A DNA stretch of 64,000 nucleotides from Epiperipatus broadwayi (taxonomy: Eukaryota > Onychophora > Udeonychophora > Euonychophora > Peripatidae), in NCBI GenBank assembly GCA_028023455.1, contig JAQFVV010012424.1:2028001-2092000 (forward strand), given 5' to 3'. Below, one piece after another: positions 58,010 through 64,000 of this stretch. Below the pieces are notes generated by a model. It saw nothing but the letters and a program-made list of their open reading frames with translations, searched no databases and had not been told where the DNA came from. Position numbers and translations under genes: made by a program. Every line of letters begins with the position of its first letter. The first letter of the stretch is position 1.

Positions 58010-61000
58010 TACTGCAAGTTTTATAATATTGGAGCACGTTTATTTGTGTTAAGTAAAAAGTTACCTTATTGGAATAAAATACCTATCTTTTAGTTGTATA
58101 CTAGTCGATTAATATTTTCAAAATAATGGATTTTTTTATGCTGGTCTAAAATCAAGTTTGGATCCACGTTCTGGTGATTGGTAGTAATAAATGTCTTATC
58201 TCAAGTTCAAGGCAATTTCCAAATTTGTTTAGCAGATCAGTCATGAACAGAGGCATAGAAGTTATTGTGGTAAAATTCTCTGTACTTTTATTATTTGCAG
58301 TTTAGACTGACTTTTAAATATTGACAATATATTTTAAGCAACAGATAGAAGGTACACTACTTTTCTGCTATGTCATTATCTTGCAGATCAACAAACATGG
58401 CATTTGGTATCTAATAATGGTGATGGTATTTATCATATTATAATTCACCTTGCCATGATATTTAAAGTATTTCTCATAGCTTAATATGTTAAACATTTAA
58501 AAGTACTTGAATAATTATTCCACTTCATTGTTAAAAATTAGGTTCTTTCTCAATCCTTTTTTTTTTTTTTTGATAGTAAGAACCTTAACAATAATAATCT
58601 GAATCTGCTCAAATTATATCTTTTTTGAAATAAACATGATGTCCTCTTATATTCAACATTTTACTGAGTTTCCACGAAACTTGTTTTTCTCAAAAATTAA
58701 CATTTTCTTTTTACTGAGATGTTTTTTTTACCAAAATATAATCTCTGTTGTTTTCAAAATTCTTGCTTTAATTAATTTTTTTCTGTCCTATTGTTTTCTG
58801 TTGCTGAGTGTGATTTTTTTTTTTTTGTACATAACTATTTTAATTAATTAGTTTGTTGTTTTTTATTTTGTTTTATTTACAAAAAATTTACAATGATTGT
58901 GAAATACTGTCACAGCTTTTATTCAATATTTACATAATTGGATGGAAATTCACTAATGCAGAATCTTATTAAAATAACTTTACTATTTAACATCCAAATG
59001 CTTTCCATTTATTTAATATATTTTGAAATTGACCATCAATTATTCTTTAAAATAAGGTTTGCATTCATAAATTACCCTCATGTTCAGTAATCAAAATGCT
59101 ATATGATGAGGTCTGTTTATGACACATAAAACCTTCATACTTATTTGAACATTGTATGTGATATTTTTTACATGCTAATTTTTCATTGTATGTTTTTGTA
59201 CTTTTTTTTAAATAAATAGTTGTATACCATTACACTCTTTCACAACAGTCTTCCTCCCCCATATTCGTAGTAAATTTAAAATATTCTTATTGAATAAAGA
59301 CTGGATGTTGAAATACTCACAGTAATGTATATTGATATTACATTTCATATTTAGTTTTTTCTGTTGCTTTCCCTTTTTATGTTACTATGTAGAAATATTT
59401 ACACTCAATTCATCAGACCTATTTTCTTCTACTTTTTCTTTTAAATTTTCTATGATATTTTTGTGATTTGATTTCAGCTTATTATTATAATATTTGTATT
59501 TTTAAAAAAATATTAACTGCAGAAAAATATAAATTTATATTTCATAAAAATATGTGTCAAATTAGTAACTACTATAGTATTAATATTTCAAATTGATCAA
59601 CTTTATTACAATCATCTTTGTCAAAGCTAGGCTACAGTTTATTATAGCAAATCTTAATGTATATAATCGTTACAAATTAAAATATTAATTGTTAATGAGT
59701 AGAATTCTAATGGCTCATACATTAGTGGCATTTCTTGCATTAATTTCAGCCAAAACTTTATTTTTTATTATTTCTCTTTAGATAAATAATTTTGGCCAGT
59801 ATCTTTCTTGCTTTCAAAGAATAGTATGGATGCTATTATTTTTATCCCTTATATAGATGAATACATTATACTATTCTATTTTAAACATTCTCCTCCTCAT
59901 AATATCTAGCCTTACAAATCTGGCATTTCAAGGTGTGTAAAAACTAAAATTGTAGTGAGTCTATTTAATGGTAAAGGATATTAGAAAATTATATGAAATG
60001 CTTTATTCATGAGTTTATTTTTCTGACCATATATATAATATCCAAATGCATACTGCTAGCTGAAAATTCAAAATATAAAATGACAAATCCCCTCTTAAAT
60101 ATGTTATTTTAGCAGCACTCTCTGTGAATAAATATAAAATCTGAATTTCAAACAGAAATTCAGACATTACATTTATTTACAGAGGGCATTGCTGAAATAA
60201 CATTACGTTTGGGAGGGTGATTTGTTATATATATATATTTCAAGCATGTTTGTAGAATATGTAAGTTTTTCTTTTAGTTTCATATTTGTAGGGTTTTACA
60301 TTTCCAAATAAAAAGCCATTCAAATATTTTATAGTGAAATAGAATCTTTTATGATAGATAGAATACATATCCAGTAATCAATACATTTTCCTTTATTTTC
60401 TTACTTTAAGTCTAAAAATTTAATAGGTTTATTATCTTCATCATTTTTCACCCATTGGATTTTGGGTAATTTATTTAAATTATTAAACATAAGCCTAATA
60501 AATTTAAAAGGATCATGTTCAAATACATTATAAATATGCTTAGTCCACATGATGTTATTGTTAAGATTCAAAAAAGGCAAATAACTTATTTTTTAAATAA
60601 AAGCAATAGCTAAGTTACAAGTAAAACTACTAATGATTAACTTCATGGTCCAGTTTGCAATCATTAAAGGATATTCCCTTAAATATAGCATATAAATAAT
60701 CCATTTCTTCAATATAAAACATTTATAATAAATTGGACTTTTTAATGATCATGATTCTGTGTGAAACAAAACCTTGAATATTTAAACAAGAATGATTTAT
60801 TATGGATGTTCTGTATTGGCTTAAGCATTGATTTATACATTACATTTAATGAGGATGCTTTTATAATTATAGCAAGCTTATAAGTTAGTAGCATTAAATA
60901 ATAAAATCAATACACTAACTCTGCTAATGATGTGTTGAATGTGATCTTCCTAAGCTTATTCAGTTTGTGTTTAATAATTTAAGTAAAATCCCTGAAATCA

Positions 61001-61071
61001 AAAATATTAATAAATCTATTAAATTAAAATTAGGAAGTCAAAATAAAACACTGTACTAATATTAATATTTT
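58010..61071. other. AT-rich, no gene recognised
   Basis: A small imperfect hairpin at about 60100-60185 (GCAGCACTCTCTGTGAATAA / TTTACAGAGGGCATTGCTG). All frames are low-complexity. Confidence 0.4.
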
Positions 61072-62335
61072 AAAAAGGTGATAAAGACGATATTGGAAAT
61101 TACAGACCCCTCAGCCTTTTATCAGTTTTATACAAAATTTTTACAAAGATAATTATGACTCATCTACAGAGAACATTGGATTTCCACCAACCAAGAGAAC
61201 AAGCTGGATTTAAAAGTGGTTTTAGTACAGTAGATCATATCCAAGTATTGAGAGAGGTTATAGAAAGGACAAATGAATATGAGTTTCCATTATACCTTGG
61301 ATTTGTAGATTAAAGGCATTTGATTCTATAAACGATTTTTCAGTGATTAAAACATTGGATCATCAAGGTATAGATCCAGGATATTGTCATATTTTAAAGA
61401 ATATTTATAAAAATGCAACAGCAACATTTAGATTACATAATGATATTAGGAAAGTCAACATTGAGAAGAGTGTAAGTCAGGGTGACTCCATATCTCCAAA
61501 ACTTTACAGCAGTGCTGCTGCAAAGTATTTTGTAGATTAAAATGGGAAGCTAAAGGAGTGTAAGTAAATGGAAATTATTTGAGTCATTTAGATTTTGCAT
61601 ATGATGTAGTTTTTTTTTTTTTTGCAAATAATGCTTTAGGGCTACAGGAAATGTTGCAGGAGTTATCAGATGAAAGTAGGATTAAAGATAAATATTAAAA
61701 AGATTAAAGTAATGTTTAATAGATTTTCTCAAAATATGAAAATAAAGATTGATTATGATGAATTAGAAGAAGTTAACAGCTACAAATAACTTGGTCAGAT
61801 TATTAATACAGATGGAAACATAATGGATGAAATTACTCATAAAATTAAACTTGATTGGAGTGCTTTTGGTAGAAATAATTTGATACTAAAAGAAGGTTTT
61901 TAATAAATGTATTTTACCAGTTCTTACTTATGGATCTGAGACTTGGACACTTAATAGAAGAGCAATACAGAGACTTCAGAGCACTCAAAGAAGTATGGAG
62001 GGATGCATGTTGGGAGTAACAAGAAGAGATCAAAAATGCAATATATGGATAAGAGAACAAACAGGTGTTACTGACCTCATTGAAAAAATTAAAAGTCTGA
62101 AGTAAAGTTGGGCTGGACATATTGCTAGAAGAGATGATAATAGATGGACAATTGAAATCTTAAACTGGATTTCAAGAGATTGTAAAAGACCAAGAAAGAG
62201 ATCACATGTGAGATGAATGGATGAAATAAGAAAGTGTGCAGGGATGATGTAGAGAAGAGAAGCTAAAGATTGGAGAAAATGGATTGAACTTGGAGAGACC
62301 TTAATTCTACAGTGTATTGATCATGGTTGATGATG
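61072..62335 (+). pseudogene. RTE-type non-LTR retrotransposon ORF2 remnant
   Basis: Readable in order: GDKDDIGNYRPLSLLSVLYK, HQPREQAGFKSGFSTVDHIQ, LYLGFVD then a stop then KAFDS, a 65-codon frame (61343-61540) with HQGIDPGYCHILKNIYKNAT and KSVSQGDSISPKL (RT4), LGLQEMLQELSDES, then in other frames YGSETWTL, TRRDQKCNIWIREQTG, WAGHIARRDDNRW and a C-terminal W-x-D-E-I-R-K segment. It ends in TGATGATGATG, typical of RTE 3' tails. The catalytic FADD is destroyed by a T run (61610-61624), and there are many stops. The endonuclease domain is missing. Confidence 0.92.
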
Positions 62336-62825
62336 ATGTCTAAGGGTTATCTATACCCATCATGAAAGAGTCCATTTCATTATAGAATGTTTGAAAGTTG
62401 TTTTATTTAGAAATTCACAATTTTGAAAATTTGAAACTGATAGGATAACTAATACAAAAAAATGCAAAAATGGTTTGTTGAGTGATGGGTCACTTTTAAA
62501 AACATAAATGTGTTTGAGAAACAAACAAAAAGATGTAAATATAAAAGTAAAAAATGATGTAACATATATTAAGAAAGCATGATTCAAAATGCATCCTACA
62601 TACCTATCTTATATTTAAAAAGCTTGATGAGTAAAGACTTGAATCATAGATTTACAATATCTTAGCATTAAATAAATTTACTAACTGTTCTAATGATATG
62701 GTTGAGAATACAGATAAAGCAGAGTTGGTATATTTCATGATTAACCCAGCCACTTGGAATCATTAACTGTCTTGGATGTATGAGATTTTACTGGCACCAA
62801 ACTCTTATTAAAGTCATGGATACAC
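62336..62825. other. AT-rich, nothing recognised
   Basis: No supported feature. Confidence 0.4.
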
Positions 62826-62986
62826 CTTTATATTCCCTTTTGATAGAACTCTTGGCATGAAAGAACACTTACAAGGAAATTCTTATTATGACTATGAATT
62901 TGCACATTTATATTCCCTTTTGATAGAACTCTTGGCATGAAAGAACACTTACAGGGAAATTCTTATTATGACTATGAATTTGCACA
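62826..62986. repeat. 80-base tandem duplication
   Basis: TTTATATTCCCTTTTGATAG begins both copies (about 62828 and 62908). Only one difference (ACAAGGAA / ACAGGGAA) was seen. Confidence 0.85.
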
Positions 62987-63257
62987 TGAACTTTTAAAAT
63001 ATTTACCTCTTACCATATCATTACAATGTCACTGTTAAATGATAAATTCACTAATTTTATTTCTTAGGTGCAATGTTTATTCATAACCAAAATTATATTA
63101 AAATTACAAGAATTTATATTAACTTTTTTGCAAATCAAGATGTCAACTTAAACATACTTGACAATTAAATAAGTTTTTACATTGAGTATTATAAAAAGAT
63201 CAATCTTTTTTATCTTTATTTTTTTATAAAATACATTATCCAAAATATTCTTTTAAC
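62987..63257. other. AT-rich, nothing recognised
   Basis: No supported feature. Confidence 0.4.
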
Positions 63258-63270
63258 TTCTCAATAATAG

Positions 63271-63723
63271 TTATTAAAACAGGCAAAACTCTCCACACAG
63301 TAGTGCCACTCAGTGTAAGCCAGAGTAATTAATGGATGCCAGAAGGCTTGTGCATAAAATTCCTATCTAGTGCCTATTCATCCAATATCCCCAGACTAGT
63401 TTCTAGCTTACGACTTTCATCAGTGATGAGCCTTGGATCTCAGAGCACTGCACCTAGATCTTAGGATCTAATACAACCCTCCAGCAGCCATTGTTTATTT
63501 CTACTTAACTATAAAACTATAAGAATGAAAGCCATAAGCTAGAAACTAGTCTGGGGATATTGGATAAGTAGGCACTAGATAGGGATTTTATGCACAAGCC
63601 TTCTGGCATCCCATTGATTACTCTGGCTTGCACTGAGTGCAACTACTGTATGGATAGTGTTGCCTGTTTTAATAACAGTTATGAGCAAGCATAAGAAAGA
63701 TGATAATGTGATGTTTAGTGTTT
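63271..63723 (+). mobile_element. family B fold-back element B10
   Basis: The leftward copy (63271-~63522) and rightward copy (~63523-63723) are flanked by the exact 13-bp duplication TTCTCAATAATAG (63258-63270, 63724-63736). The rightward copy starts inside the hammerhead (AATGAAAGCCATAAGC) and alone carries the last ~48 bases (CAGTTATGAGCAAGCATAAG to GATGTTTAGTGTTT). The leftward copy has a well-kept hammerhead. Confidence 0.82.
63389..63430 (-). ncRNA. hammerhead motif, family B (B10)
   Basis: On the minus strand: CATCA, CTGATGA (complement of 63417-63423), stem II AAG... / ...AGCTA (weak), GAAA, self-complementary ACTAGT, triplet GTC, TGGGG. All core bases are kept and stem I is mostly paired. 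Confidence 0.68.
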
Positions 63724-63736
63724 TTCTCAATAATAG

Positions 63737-64000
63737 GATTTTGTTTAACTTTCCCTTATGACATTAATAATGTCATGGGGCAGATAGCACTTGGTAGATA
63801 TTCCCACCAATCTTACATCATACTGGTGATGCATATTTTTAAGCAGTTCATTTTCTTCAACTTTTCTTATGTGATCATTGTCCAGCATGACATAATAATG
63901 GCAGTAAATTTAAAAATCATTACTTTTTTTTTAAAATGATAAACTGTTTTAATTAAATAACTCTGCAGCAACTATAACTTTATCAACAAATTATCAATCC
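63737..64000. other. AT-rich, nothing recognised
   Basis: The 73-codon frame at 63718-63939 begins inside B10 and has no motif. Confidence 0.4.

Noticed and set aside
58636-58851. 71-codon hydrophobic frame
   Set aside because: Phe/Leu/Ile-rich translation of T-rich DNA; no start context or conservation evidence.
1-64000. CRISPR arrays, operons, ribosome binding sites, prokaryotic genes
   Set aside because: No regularly spaced short repeats with unique spacers and no gene-dense coding; the content is that of animal nuclear DNA.

Overview
The window is AT-rich, intron- and repeat-style nuclear DNA from an animal. I find no host protein-coding gene, rRNA, CRISPR array or prokaryote-style operon. 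What can be read is a dense layer of transposable elements: Penelope-like elements (PLEs) with a GIY-YIG endonuclease, RTE-type and other non-LTR retrotransposons, a mariner remnant, a Merlin-like DNA transposon, tRNA-like SINE pieces, and many copies of short non-coding repeats. The mixture fits a lophotrochozoan-type invertebrate (a mollusc is my guess), but the sequence does not prove the taxon.

The most interesting layer is four families of short non-coding repeats (called A, B, C and D here). Each carries a hammerhead self-cleaving ribozyme motif: a CTGANGA core, a stem II hairpin, GAAA, a very short stem III, a NUH cleavage triplet, and a stem I that pairs across it. Family D at 57508-57999 has two hammerheads in direct repeat with predicted cleavage points exactly 365 bases apart. 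This is the layout expected of a 'retrozyme', a small non-autonomous retroelement copied from self-cleaved, possibly circular RNA. One family B copy (14276-15100) has a 5' junction within about 5 bases of the predicted cleavage site. Family A has the fullest hammerhead, with an extended two-part stem I.

These repeats and the PLEs share an unusual insertion form. Two copies of the 3' end point outward, joined head to head. One copy carries a terminal tail of about 28-65 bases that the other lacks, and the whole is bounded by a direct target duplication of 12-15 bases. I can read this form with duplications in PLE-1 (7548-8892), PLE-2 (17095-19714), three family B copies, two family C copies, and two families without a visible hammerhead (E 27761-28479, F 13460-13796). 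The simplest inference is that the PLE machinery (RT plus GIY-YIG nuclease, almost intact in PLE-2) mobilises the ribozyme repeats.

Layout: 0-4 kb Merlin-like element, C1, D1; 5-11 kb family A copies around PLE-1; 13-16 kb F, B1, B2; 17-19.7 kb PLE-2; 20.9-25 kb B3, RTE piece, B4, GC-rich island; 27.4-30.3 kb tandem duplication, E, LINE remnant; 31-34 kb B5, C2, C3, B6, tRNA-like; 36.8-37.8 kb PLE-3; 38-45 kb mostly unique AT-rich DNA; 45-48 kb A6, mariner, A7; 50-54 kb SINE-like, B7, LINE remnant; 54-58 kb B8, G, C4, B9, D2; 58-61 kb nothing recognised; 61-62.3 kb RTE remnant; 63.2-63.8 kb B10.
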